Source: Chlorops oryzae
Taxonomy: Eukaryota > Arthropoda > Insecta > Diptera > Chloropidae
Assembly (NCBI GenBank): GCA_020466095.1
Contig: CM035807.1
Coordinates: forward strand, 43,188,286 to 43,252,285
Direction of reading: 5' to 3'
Length of the DNA stretch: 64,000 nucleotides
Shown here one piece after another: positions 33,313-44,818 of this stretch; within the stretch, counting starts at the first letter, position 1; every line of letters starts with the position of its first letter. The position numbers and the translations under genes were made by a program. The notes beneath the pieces are model-generated. The model did not search any database, was not told the DNA's origin, and saw nothing but the letters and a program-made list of their open reading frames with translations.

Positions 33313-33830
33313 TTATACAATCTGTATTTCTAGCTTCTTTAAAAAGCAATTGATTAAGTCTATGTTGAAATTTGTAGGATTTTTTAGGGCGTTAAGGGGC
33401 TGTCCATTAATTACGTAAGCATAAAAGGGGGGGGAGGGGGTTCGAAAAATCTTACGCCTGCTTATAAAGGGTGTCTGATTTATACTAAAGTATGCTTACG
33501 AGGGGGGGGGGGGGGTCAAAAATGGTCAAAATCGCCCTTACGTAATTAATGGACAGCCCCTAAGGAGATCAGTGTTAGAGAAATGTTTGTTTATAATTGA
33601 AACGCTGTGGTGACAGTCCCTTAGAATATGATTAGTTATTATGGGTAGCCGGCATCGGTCACAGAGTCCATCGTTTCCTGGATGAATAAAGTGTCGTGTG
33701 TGACAGATGTATGTCCGACGTAGTTTCGAGAAGTTGCGGATGTAGGTTTTGGTTACATTCGTAGGGTAGATGACTGATTTGTAGGTTGAGTTGATGCTGG
33801 AATAGTGATAATGTTTATGTTTTCGATTTT
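33313..33830 (-). pseudogene. C-terminal part of an I-clade-like LINE ORF2
   Basis: On minus the frame reads through NFSKLRRTYICHTRHF and the terminal zinc-knuckle CDRCRLPIITNHILRDC, the end typical of I-group ORF2 proteins. It is interrupted by the MITE at 33396-33560. When the MITE and one TAA are left out, the frame continues to a natural stop near 33313. The upstream RNase H and RT parts are absent. Confidence 0.75.
33396..33560 (+). mobile_element. 165-bp MITE, family A, inserted in LINE
   Basis: This copy is nearly identical to 4940-5100 and differs mainly in the length of its G tracts. TAA flanks both sides (33393-33395, 33561-33563). The host LINE frame is restored by its removal, which fixes its exact ends. 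Confidence 0.9.
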
Positions 33831-35678
33831 AAGAAGGAGGTCAACTGTTGACCGTCAATTCCTATCGATATTCCCTTTTGGAGTTGCATTCGCTTTTACA
33901 CTTACTCGAAAGAAGTGATCGTCAATTCTTACTTCGTATGCCTTTTATCACATTTTCCTTTTCCACACAGGGGTGATATTTTATCACCCAGAGAAATAAC
34001 AACAGTCAGATTAACTACTTAGAACAGTTAAAGTAAAAGTAGTTAAATAAACCGAATTCACCGTTAAACGTACTAAAAAAGGCAGTCAAATTAACAGTTG
34101 CAAAACAGTCATTTTTAATGTTCAAACTCGTTTTCCTTCTATTCATATTTCCCTTTCTTTTTTCTCACTGCTCACTATAAGCTTATAACATACCACGTAC
34201 ATAGAGATCGCTGATGCAGAGATAACGTATGTTTGTTTTTGTTGCGTGCCTATGCGTTCGTTGCGTTGCCACATATATTTTATTAAATTCCCTGAAAATT
34301 AGAAACTACTACTACGTGTTACACCTTTTTTAAACTCCGATTCCAGTTGGAATTATTTATTACCTGGCCTTGTAAAGCCTTGATTGAATTCCTCAAAAAA
34401 CAGTCAATAAATAAAAACTAAGCTGTTCCTTTTTTTGTGTTACTATTGACAATTTCAATTTTTACTTTTGCTACGAATTTAAGAAAAGTTTAGTGTAACC
34501 ATATATAAATATATATATATATATACAATATATATGTATGTCGAATCAAAGGATATCGGATGGTACGTTATTTCTGTAGAATATTGCGGGTAATCCCTAT
34601 CACCAGGCCGGTCTGACTTCAATTCCCAAAATCTGAATGAATAATCTCATTTTCTTTCTTTTCAAGAAAACATTCGATTTCGTTGATAGATTTTCCCTAA
34701 GTGTTTTCAACACTTGGCGCAGAATTCATAGCTTACTACGACATATATATATATACTATGAAGGAATGGGATAGTACACAAATAATGTGTGAAATACTAA
34801 AATTGTTTCAAACAAACAAATACTCATACAGTGGCTACACTGTTTCTATCATTCTATTTAGATCATACGATTCGTATGGCTCATGGTTGCTGTTTGCATG
34901 GTTGTTCAAATTGTATTTTCGTATTTATACTACGATCGTAGCAAAACTTTGGTTTTTTTTAACTTTTATTTTAAATTTTACAATGCCACTGCGCATCGCT
35001 TAAAATGGAATACAATTTTTTACACCACGAAATTACGGCGGTAATAAAATATATATTTTTTTTTTTGAAATGTTATAATAACACAAGTCGACAAAATGAA
35101 ACTTTAATTTTGTTTCCGGTTTCTATTGGTTGTCTTCTGGCTCACTAAATCAGATTATATCTGAAAATCTAATGTTTTTTGTTTAAGTTTGATTTTGTGG
35201 TCAGGAGGACGATTTAGGAAATTTTTCCGTAAATTTCTAGATTTCTCTCAAAATCTCAGAAAGTATGTATGTGTTTTTCATTTTCCACTTATCTTGCTTA
35301 AAAGAAGAAGAATGTACCTTTACAACGATGTATCATGTGTTCCAATCAAAGTTTTACTTCAAGATCTATAGCCATTCAAATGTGAAAAATGTGGATTTTT
35401 TTGAATTTTATTCGAAATTTTTTGAATTCATTTTGATATATTTATGCAGTAAAAATTCTGAAAATCATTTTTGTTTACTTTAGAACAATAACTGAGTATT
35501 TTGCGTTTTCAAAATGTTAGGAATGCTGAAATTGGTAGGTAAATTGTAGAAGTTATAAGGAGTTTTCCGACTCTACTCAAATTCAAAATGCTTCAGGCAA
35601 AAATCGTCGAACATGCATTCAAACCGTTGCCGACCTCCGATTTCGATGAAAATTCATATATAGAATGAGTGAATAATT
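33831..35678. other. intergenic, microsatellites only
   Basis: It contains (AT)n runs at about 34505-34525 and 34743-34755 and poly-T tracts. No coding family was recognised, and short ORFs at 34701 and 35189 have no recognisable domains. Confidence 0.45.
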
Positions 35679-37090
35679 CTAAAAATTTTGGAACTCTCTT
35701 TTTGCGATTTGGGTTTGCTGTCCGCCCATGCCAGATATATTACAAGTCATTGCGTATGCAGGCAAATCTAAATGGAGTTGAATCCGTTCCGTGATAAATG
35801 TTCGCTGTGAGCCTTGATCCAAGAGTGCCCCCACCAGAAATCGTTCTCCTTGATGTACAATATGGTCTAGAGTCGTCGGCAATAGCACTTGATGTTGGCT
35901 GGTGGCTACATGCGCATGTGCATTACAAGTACCACCACTGTTAGCTGCCACAGTGGTCATCATCTTCGTCTGTTGTTCGGAAGATTGCACGGATTGGCTC
36001 GTCGTCGACGGGCCGGACACCTAGTTAGACGGAAAAGATGAAACCGAATTATTCTGGGCTGAGCTTGAGTTAGGAAAATGGAGCAGGGTGTGGTGTAGTT
36101 TCTTGCATTTCGCGCAGCGGAATGTGCTGAGGCAATGGACTTTCAAGTGATTGGCAGCAAGGCAGTTGAGACATCTGTTATGTTTCGAGATGAATTGGAT
36201 TCGGTCGGCGACCGACAGTCCCAGGAATGTGTCACATTATCGCAGTCGATGATTGCCATTGCATAATGCGCAAGAAACCTTAGATTTTCCCTCGGTATGG
36301 AACACGTTGGCCGAAGGAGTCACTGGGCTAGAAGAGAGAATGGGGGCTTTAGCTTTGGTGAAGCTGGCGAGGCGTTCAACGACTTCGAAACGGTTGCTGA
36401 GAAACTTCACGGTGTTTTGGATCTTCAGAATTCCTTCACTAGTTTCTTCTTCAATTGCTGGCAGATCAAACAGTGTTTTCAGCTGATGTTCGATTAGGAT
36501 GCGCTTGTTTTCGTAGCGCGCTTTGAGAGCCTTCCACAACGGCGTGAAATTGGTTCCAACGAGCGGGTATCCTTGCACAATTGCCCCGGCGGGGCCTGTT
36601 GTCTTATTTCGGAGATGGAATAATTTTTGTACTGGTGGACATCGGTGATTATTCACGTACAAAGCAGTGAACATGTCGCGGAACGCTGGCCATTCGTTGT
36701 ATCCACCGGAAAAGGTCATGACATCACACGGGGGCACCCTTATGTAGTCATCTTGTTCCTGTAGATCGATTTGGTGCGGTACATGGGTACTGGATAGTGG
36801 CAGGGTCTCGATGGTCATGTGCTTTATTATTTCTTGTAGATGTGCCTTGGTCTGGAGGTACGTATTCCGACAGTGCGTTAGGGTAGACTGGAGCGTTGCA
36901 TACGCTTCGGCATTCGCTCCTTCAGCTGTTCGAGCCACTTGGAAGGCGTTCTTGGCAGTCCGCCAATAAGAATCGATTTCTTCTATCATGAAGAACAGTA
37001 GGGATTCAGTTTGATTCGCCGCATCACCGCTGGATAAATCCGTGCATACTTGCACTAGATCTTCGGCAGCTTCTATAACTATAACTGGGA
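35679..37090 (-). pseudogene. BEL/Pao element 1: gag and aspartic protease
   Basis: On minus, 37090-36237 encodes a Pao-type gag with the FSGGYNEWPAFRDMF block of the DUF1759 domain and the LWKALKARYENKRIL block. It then enters the zinc-knuckle region (CALCNGNHRLR). A TAA replaces the expected glutamine before CDTF. Knuckles CLNCLAANHLKVHC and CAKCKKLHH follow, then a TAG near 36015. The protease ALLDQGSQRTFI (about 35815-35850) follows, and the element is cut off at 35679 before RT. It is a defective 5' part of a minus-strand element whose leader runs to 39817. Confidence 0.85.
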
Positions 37091-37756
37091 GGCGCCATTA
37101 TAACGGAATAAATTCAACGCAAAGGGAGAAAATGTGGCTGGGAATCGCCTTACCACACAGAATTATTTATATTTATTTAGAGTTCAATATGCAACCAAGA
37201 CAACGAATATTCAATATTACTGCGTTGCGATATAAATTTCCTAAAATCCCATACCTTTTATTTTCAATGGATAGTGGCAACCAATGCCAGTTGTAGCGCC
37301 GCCAATAATTTCTATAAGGCTCGGTGAATATTGGAGAGGATTAACAATTTTGATCGGCGTAAAGTAGGCGACCACTGCTGTGTGTAGCGTGCCTCCGCAG
37401 AGCTGATTGATACGTGTCTCGCAATGAGAATAAGATCAGCGACGGGACTGAGAACCGCTGGCGATCTTATTTTGCTCCACCTTTCGTTGAGCACGGCAGT
37501 GAGACGTAACGTTGGCAGAAAAGATGCAATATTTCTGCGTTGCACTGTGGTTGTGATAGGAAGTCGAATAAGTGCAAAAGTCACTCGGCACGATACTCAA
37601 GGCGACCAATATCAGCTGTAGCGTATTTGTGGGGCTTGGTTTATCAATAATTTTCGACTCCAATTGAGTTCTATAAAACCAAACGGGGAGAAAAAGAATT
37701 AGCAGAAACACCAATGCGACAGGTGCTGGTTGTAGCGTACTAGCGGTTTGATAAAT

Positions 37757-39045
37757 ATTAGGTGTAGTAAAAAGAAATCCATTATTTTTCCAATAGATGG
37801 CGTTATTTATCTGCATCTCGCGTTGTATAAGTCCGATCGTGTTCCTCTAGGGGGCATTAGAAAGATGACAGTTCCTACTAAGAAAGCTTTTTTGACACTT
37901 TTTTGATTGATTGATTCAGTTTTGTTTGAGAGCTTGTCAAAGATGGACATCAGCAAAGAGAAAATTCGCTACATTTTACAGTTTTTCTTCGATAAGGGAG
38001 AAAACGCAAGCCAGGCGGCTGAAAATGTGAATAGCGTTTATGGACCTGATACTGTAACAGCCAATCATGCGCAATTTTGGTTTCGTCGATTCCGTTCCGG
38101 TAACTTCGATGTCAAGGATGCACCACGCACTGGAAGGCCAATTGTCGAAAATGTCGATAAAATCATGGAAATTATCGAGTCCGACCGTCATGTTAGCACT
38201 GTTTCGATTGCAAAAGAGCTAAAGATTGCACAAAAAACCGTTTGGAACCATTTGAATAAGGCTGGATACACAAAGAAGCTCGATGTATGGGTGCCACACG
38301 AGTTAACGCAAAAAAACTTCATAGACCGAATTTCCATCTGCGAATCGCTGCTGAACCGCAACAAAATCGACCCATTTCTGAAGCGGTTGGTGACTGGTGG
38401 TGAAAAGTGGGTCACTTACGACAACGTCAAGCGAAAACGGTCGTGGTCGAAACACGGTGAACCGGCGGAAACGTTGGCCAAGCCAGGATTGACGGCCAGG
38501 AAGGTTTTGCTGTGTGTTTGGTGGGATTGGCAGGGAATTATCTACTATGAGCTGCTCCCATTCGGCACAACTCTTAACTCGGAACTCTACTGTCAACAAT
38601 TGGACCGTCTGAAGGAAGCAATCGCCCATAAGCGGCCAGCTTTGGCCAATAGGAGAGGAATTGTGTTCCATCAGGACAACGCCAGGCCACACACATCGAT
38701 AGTGACTCGCCAGAAGCTCCGGGAGTTTGGTTGGGAGGTTCTTCTGCATCCACCTTATAGTCTGGACCTCGCACCAAGTGATTACCATCTGTTCCTGTCC
38801 ATGGCGAACAATTTTACTGGTGAAACATTCGCTTCAAGAGAGGCTTCTGAAATTCGACTGTCTCAATTTTTTGCTAATAGGAACGAGGGCTTCTATGAGA
38901 GAGGCATAATGAAATTACCTTTAAAATGGCAACAAGTTATCGAACAAAACGGCGCATATTTGACCTAAATCGGGTCATTCTAACTATCTTAAATAAAGCC
39001 CTCAATTTAATGCAAAAATAATGGATTTCTTTTTACTACACCTAA
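37757..39045 (+). mobile_element. complete mariner element
   Basis: The 1,289-bp element has TIRs TTAGGTGTAGTAAAAAGAAA and complement (about 30 bp, nearly perfect) and TA on both sides (37755-37756, 39046-39047). It sits in the leader of BEL/Pao element 1 and carries a full-length transposase ORF. Confidence 0.95.
37943..38968 (+). CDS. mariner transposase, full length but catalytic Asp lost
   Basis: The ATG at 37943 gives 341 codons, the usual mariner length, with no stop or shift. The N-terminus has two helix-turn-helix motifs for TIR binding (about residues 5-110), followed by the linker WVPHELT. The catalytic core should be DD34D. The second aspartate lies in FHQDNARPH and the third in LAPSDYHLF, but the first motif TGDEKWV reads TGGEKWV (GGT at 38399-38401, residue 153). 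The conserved YSPDL also reads YSLDL. Both changes predict an inactive enzyme that might still bind TIRs. The FYERGIMKLPLKWQ C-terminus suggests the mellifera/irritans part of the family. A start at the upstream TTG is unlikely. Confidence 0.93.
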   Translation: MDISKEKIRYILQFFFDKGENASQAAENVNSVYGPDTVTANHAQFWFRRFRSGNFDVKDAPRTGRPIVENVDKIMEIIESDRHVSTVSIAKELKIAQKTVWNHLNKAGYTKKLDVWVPHELTQKNFIDRISICESLLNRNKIDPFLKRLVTGGEKWVTYDNVKRKRSWSKHGEPAETLAKPGLTARKVLLCVWWDWQGIIYYELLPFGTTLNSELYCQQLDRLKEAIAHKRPALANRRGIVFHQDNARPHTSIVTRQKLREFGWEVLLHPPYSLDLAPSDYHLFLSMANNFTGETFASREASEIRLSQFFANRNEGFYERGIMKLPLKWQQVIEQNGAYLT

Positions 39046-39817
39046 TATTTGCCGTCTTCAATGTAATCCTTGGAGAGAAATTATAAATATAAATTAAGTC
39101 GCATAAATCAACCAATAAGAACGACCAATGCTGGTCGTAGCGTATCGGAATTAAGCAAGACCTCCTTTATTCGCAACACCTCACCTGCAACCCCAATTGA
39201 ATCAAAACACAAGTAGCAAATATTTATTAAAGGTTAAACGCAACGCGAATAGCGAATTTTCGTCAATGGCAGAAATAAGCGCCACTAGAATCGACCAAAG
39301 CAAGCTGACTTCGCGCCAGTGTAAGGTATGTCTCGTCGATGCGTAAGTTTGTACGTCCGTGTGTGTATGAAATGACTATGCACGACTTGCCTTAGTCAAA
39401 GCAACGAATGGTCACAGCCAACAACAACAACTACCGCACACTAATCGAGTGACTCGCTGTCTGCTAGACTCAGCGACGAAACGTAGCACCGACAAACAGA
39501 CGGCTTGGCGCCGGTCGCTTGTTGTTGTTGTTGCTAAATTTTCGCAGCCAAATTTGTTCTTTTTGGTTGCTCTTTTTGTTCTTCGAACTGGCATTCAGGT
39601 ACGCGCGAATGCTAGCTTAGAAGAAGGAGAGGGAAAAGGTCGGTCCGCCAGCTTGGCGCGTGATTATGCACTTGTGGTTTTGTAGTGCGGGAATGACACC
39701 TGAAGGGCGCTCAAATTTCTCTGCACGTGGCCGGCGTGGACTGATTTTTCCCAACCCTACTTCTGAAAAATGGTCCACCAGAGTCTGACTCTAGACTCCT
39801 GGCACGGGATCGCCAAA

Positions 39818-39925
39818 TGTACAATTCCCCCTCGTCGAGGAAGGCAAAGATAAGAAAAAAAGTGGCACGTACCTTGAGCTCGTCGGAATACGGTGAGATC
39901 GCGGTGTTCCACTCCGATGAGCTGG
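39818..39925 (-). repeat. BEL/Pao element 1, 5' LTR, first part
   Basis: The LTR edge TGTACAATTCCCC lies next to the primer-binding site. The LTR is interrupted after 108 bp by the gag-only LTR element and continues at 45477. Confidence 0.7.
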
Positions 39926-40148
39926 TGTTGTGAGTTACAACATTCGTGTACTCACTGTACGACCTAGCGTGAACTGAGCACCAGAAAAAGTTAATCGTTT
40001 TCGCAAGAACAGCGAATAACAGACAGAAGCGAACAAAAGAAATGCAACGATCGAAGACGATGACGCAATATCGTCACCAAAGCAGAACTAGAACTGGAAC
40101 GCAGAGGTAGGTCAGCGATAATGAGAACGACGACTACGTCAGCACCAG

Positions 40149-41321
40149 GTGATATACGAAGTCATAGAGAACTTTTCAGGATCAAATAATCCAGAATTAA
40201 GCCTGGAAGTGGACAAATTTGTAACAGGAATAGAATTATTGAAAAGCGTAGTAAATGGTAGCGATATAAGGGACATTATTAAATGCATAAAAAATAGACT
40301 ATCTGGCGTAGCGTATGTAAAAATTAATCAGCGGACAATAAATAGCCTGGATGAGGTTTGTGATATAATAAAAAGGGAGTTCTTAAAGCGTAGGAGTCTC
40401 GAGACAATAAGATCAGAAATAGCAGGCGCGGCGCAACAGGATACCGAGAGAGCGTCAGCATTTGGGGGAAAATTTGAGTTTTTATTGAATGAGGCAGAAG
40501 AAATTATCAATAAGTCGTGGAATTCTTCAGAAGCGGTATCCGCACTAAGCGAGTATAGAAAACTGGCCACAAACAAGTAAATTTTTAGTGTTAGGGATCC
40601 CTATATGCAAAATAGACTGGAAACAAATAAGGATAAGCCGATTTCTGATTTAATCAAACTGGCAGAAGAGTCTGAAGATCTTCACATTGAGAATAATATA
40701 AAATCTCGTTCTAACCATTTTGTGAGTCAATGCCTAACCGCAGCCCCGCAGCCAATTATTTGTTCTTTTTGCAAGACAGTAGGTCATACTTGGGACATAT
40801 GCCAGCAGAGAAGGAATACCCCTTACTGCGAGGTTTGTGCCGAATATGGGCACCAATATAGCAGAAAATGCAATTTAACAGATAGCAAGACCACACGTAC
40901 GGATGCACAAACTTGCACTTATTGTGGAAGAAGACGCCATGTAGGTAGTAATTGTTTTGGCAGACTTAGGAATCTATTTTGCAATATGTGTCAAACAAAA
41001 GGCCACAAAAGTAACAAATTTTGTAAAAGAAGGCAAGATAATTTTAATATACAAGAAATTCAGCTCCTGAATAGAGCACTGTTTAGAAGAGTCGAGATTG
41101 AAAATAGTACAGAAAATTTTAATCACAACCACTCGTACAACCATCAATTTTCACCACATAGTGGGACGAAAAGTTTCATAAAGGATTTCCCTGAAAATAA
41201 CCGCACTGATATACAGTGCTACAAATGCTCTCAGTTTGGGCATATAGCGAGGTTTTGTTATGCGCAACAGCAAGTAGATAGTGATCAGGGAAACTCCCAG
41301 CGGCCCGGTCATGGCCAATAG
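40149..41321 (+). pseudogene. retrotransposon gag with five zinc knuckles
   Basis: A capsid-like helical region (about 40170-40570) is followed, after a single in-frame TAA at 40578-40580, by a nucleocapsid with five cysteine/histidine knuckles. Three fit CX2CX4HX4C exactly (CSFCKTVGHTWDIC, CTYCGRRRHVGSNC, CYKCSQFGHIARFC), and two have five residues before the last cysteine (CEVCAEYGHQYSRKC, CNMCQTKGHKSNKFC). Five knuckles is high for gypsy-type gag. The N-terminal codons are read from LTR sequence, because a deletion joined the LTR directly to gag at about 40165. The product would package nucleic acid; this copy is interrupted. Confidence 0.8.
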
Positions 41322-41662
41322 ACCGGAATGCCACAGTAAAGATCAAAATTCAAAGGCCATACCTGGTCCAGAATAAGGAAAATGTAAGAAAGAATAACAA
41401 AAAAGAAGAAAAAAATTAAGAGAAACCAATATATTTAGAGGAATTAGATATAAATAAAATTTTCCTCGATGAGTTAGATGAAAATGATTTTAGGAGAAAA
41501 TCAAGCAATATAATGAGAAACAAGGCAATTTTGTTTAATAAAAATAGTTTCATGAAGAAGAAGGTCCGTTTTAATGAAAAAATTGTCGTGCATTTTATTG
41601 AAGGTGAAGATTCAGTATAAGAAATCGAATCTCAAGAAGATATTTTAGAGAAAAAGCTAGTT

Positions 41663-42223
41663 ATGCATTGCCAGAAATCAGAAAAGAGGCAAGAGGAGGA
41701 TTTTTTAGGCAGAGATATGCCTAGAGAGCAGTCAATAATAAAAAATATCAGTAAATATATCTCTTTCTACAACAATGATAGGCAAGTTGCATCACTACCA
41801 TTTCTAGTTTCTAATTTTAGCGATAGGATTCGTATTGCAGAGACAGTCACAGTCCAAGCTTATGAAGCAAGAGTAGTGGCAACTTGTGCCAAAAAATTGT
41901 TAAGAGATATAGGAAAGCATAAAGAGGAAATTTTGCCAGATTTGAAGGGAAAATCGCCTAAGAATATTGGCGGAAAAGTAGTTGTACCTATTTTTAACAG
42001 CAGTGAGTTTGAAATTAATAGAGAGCCAGGTAGTAAAGAAGATTATAAAGTCGACGAGGAAGTCGATAGAAATCGTTATGGTAATTTAATTAACAAGAGA
42101 GATGATGTTTCAGTTAAAGAAGAAAATTCAAAGGAAATTTTTAAAGACAATCCACTCAGTAGGCCAAACAATTCCGCAATAAAGGCACCAGCTTTAACCT
42201 CTCAGAAAAAAAAGAAAGAGTAA
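41663..42223 (+). pseudogene. gag-distal ORF of the gag-only element, function unknown
   Basis: This 186-codon frame is shifted relative to gag. Related coding-like sequence begins upstream near 41430 with a TAA at 41618-41620. It is rich in charged residues (basic and acidic stretches, KSPKNIGGKVVVPIF, final KKKKE). I cannot identify a protease active site (DTG/DSG) or any RT motif. It may be the end of gag or a linker to a lost pol. Confidence 0.5.
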
Positions 42224-42239
42224 AATATCATCAGACGAT

Positions 42240-44804
42240 AAATTTAATTAAACAATTAGATTTCAGTGACATGTCAGTTATTGTCAATAATAATATAATT
42301 AGAGAAGTATTAAAAAAGTTCTTTGATACAATGAAAGGAGTCTATAAGCGTTTTTTAAAAACATTTGCTCTCATACAAAATATTTTTAAATGGGATGGCT
42401 GAAATGGATTTCATCTTTAAAAACGAATCCTTTAAACAAAATATTTTCGTACAATTTTAAAGTGCCGTAAAGAGTTCTTTAATGTAAAAAAATCATTCGA
42501 AAAACAAAGATTTTTATCACGTTAAGTGAGGTCTTACTGTTTTTAAATTTAATTATGACTAGGAATTTCTTTTTAACATCACTTGAGGCGATGAATAAAT
42601 AAGAATGCCCTATCGAAACTTATAAAAGCCAGATATCTCGAAAACTATTTTGAAATCTTACAGTCACGAATATTTTGATTAAGCCCCGGTATACGTTTCA
42701 ATTGAACTAAAATCTTCGAAATTAAAAGCATTAATTAGCAGAAAATAAAATCAAAAGCAGTCAAATTTGATATGACCAGTAAATCCGGTCACTTCAACGT
42801 CATGAAAGCCAATAATCCAATTTGTACATAATATAAGGGCACTAAAATTTGAGTAAATTTGGAAAATCTCTTATAACTTCTTTATTTGCCAGCCGATTTG
42901 GAAGAAATTTTGTTTACTATATACGTTAAATAATGTTTATCATTTTTAGTTACCGAAAAAATTAAAAAAATTTTTTTTACTTAAAAGTTAAAATGAAATT
43001 TTGAAAATTCAAAAAAAAACCAAAAGTCAACTTTTTTCAAGTTCAAATGCCTATAGCTCAAAATCTAAGACACCGATTGTAACAAATGATATATCGTTGC
43101 AAAGGGGAAAGCTTTCTGCTTCATGCTGATAAAATTTATTTAGGCTAGCCGTTTTGGAGTTATTTGGAAAAATTTCATTAAGTAACCAAAAAACACGTTT
43201 TTTGCCCATATCTCAAAAACTATTCTTTGGAAAAAAAAAACGGATGCCATTTTCGTGATCAGCGACCCCAATTTAGTCTAAAAACCATCATTTCGTCTCT
43301 GCTCTTTTTTTTGTAAACTAGTGTAATCGATGACGAATTCGAGCATTACATTTAAGCGAACACAGCGCTGCCATGATTTTTTTTTTAAATGGGAAAATAT
43401 GAAAAACGAAAAAGCTAATATCTATAGATGTTTGTCCAAAAGAAACCTTTCCAGCCACTTTTCTTCTGCTTAAAATTACAGCAACGCCTATACTAAGCCA
43501 GTTTTATCAAAGCCATTAAACTGGATTAAGGAACTAATTTGTCAGGTAAATAAATGCCAGTTAAAACCATTTAATTAATTAGAATCCTCAATGGACGGAT
43601 TTGCTTAACAAAATGTCTAAGGCAATAATTTTGATGAATTTAAAAAATACAATTAATTTCAGATTTAAAATGTGGCAACTGGCAACAACAAATAATTGTG
43701 GATAAATGAAATTTGAAAAAAACTGAAAGTTTGAGTTTTTCAAACTTATTACTATTTTAACCACCCCTTAAAATCCAATAATTAGCATGATCCACGCTAA
43801 ACTTTGAGAAATTGTAATATTTGTTATTCCAAAAAATTAAAAATTTAATAATTGTAATATTTTCGTATGGTTACATAGAATGTGAGAAAAACAAATACAT
43901 TACGAGATATATGTATTAGAATTGAAAAAAAAAAAATTATATTCAAAAATATAATGTTCATTCGAAAAATTTTTATAATTAATTTTGGTTTTAAGCAAAG
44001 AATGGTATTCGAAAATTTTGTAATAATTTGTAATAATTTAGTTTGGTTTTAAGAAAAGAATGGTGATCTACAATTTTGTATAAAGAAACTATGTTTGGTT
44101 TTAAGACAGTTAATTAGCAAGCAAAGAATGGTAGTTAACAAATAAGAATGACTAATATTTTTAAGTAAACATCGGCATCCGCTCTGGTACATCAACATGG
44201 CTCATCAACATAACAACCAAAGAACATCATGAGGCAACCGTCTAAATTGCCCAGCAACAACTTCCGGCACCACAGAACAAAGTAAATCAGTATAAAACGC
44301 AGCCGTCCCAATGTCTCGTAGTACAACAGCAAAGACTTTGACAGAACACTCACGATGCTCGCGACTCCGTTAAGAGGGGAGAGTTGGCAGTCAATATAGA
44401 CTCACGAGCTACTGGTCGACGAAAAACTACAATCTACGAGCATACATCAGATATCCACACATTGCCATTGTCAAGGTCGAATCATAATTGCGTCACCAGC
44501 GGGTTTTGGGAGTAGCAACAAAACAAATATCCACAGCTGCATTTATTTACAATTTTCAAGGTCGAATAAGAATTGCTGCATCAGCGGTTTTTTGGAAAAG
44601 TTTCAACAAGAAAAAAAATATCAGTACCTACTCCACATTAAGTCAATGAAACATAATAGCGTATGCATTCGAGAGGAGTACGGAAACACAAAAAAGGGGA
44701 ACAAAACAACACCAAGGCATAATTAAGATATAACGTCTTGAGGGCACGAAACAACACCTTACTGCCCTGAGAACTAATGCCGTCACGATAAACGCGACTT
44801 CTTC
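42240..44804. other. AT-rich internal region of the gag-only element where pol should be
   Basis: There are no ORFs with RT, RNase H or integrase motifs. It contains dispersed repeat B, copy 2 (42840-43330), and a less AT-rich leader-like stretch from 44160 to the purine tract. Confidence 0.6.
42840..43330. repeat. dispersed repeat B, copy 2
   Basis: See 32800-33250. The right half is in the same orientation and the left half is inverted relative to copy 1. Its presence inside the gag-only element suggests that it inserted there or replaced pol sequence. Confidence 0.7.
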
Positions 44805-44818
44805 AAAAGGAGGAGGGA

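Larger units (their letters stand above)
37091..39817 (-). other. leader of BEL/Pao element 1, with primer-binding site
   Basis: The sequence between the LTR and gag contains no long minus-strand ORF. Directly inside the LTR, TTTGGCGATCCCGTGCC (minus; 39817-39801) is the likely tRNA primer-binding site, identical to that at 47989-47973 in element 2. A motif with the core CTGGTTGTAGCGTA (plus) recurs at about 37275, 37369, 37603, 37722 and 39122. A complete mariner splits the leader at 37757-39045. Confidence 0.65.

Noticed and set aside
41663..42223. Retroviral protease at the end of gag in the gag-only element.
   Set aside because: No DTG/DSG active-site triplet or following flap motif was seen.
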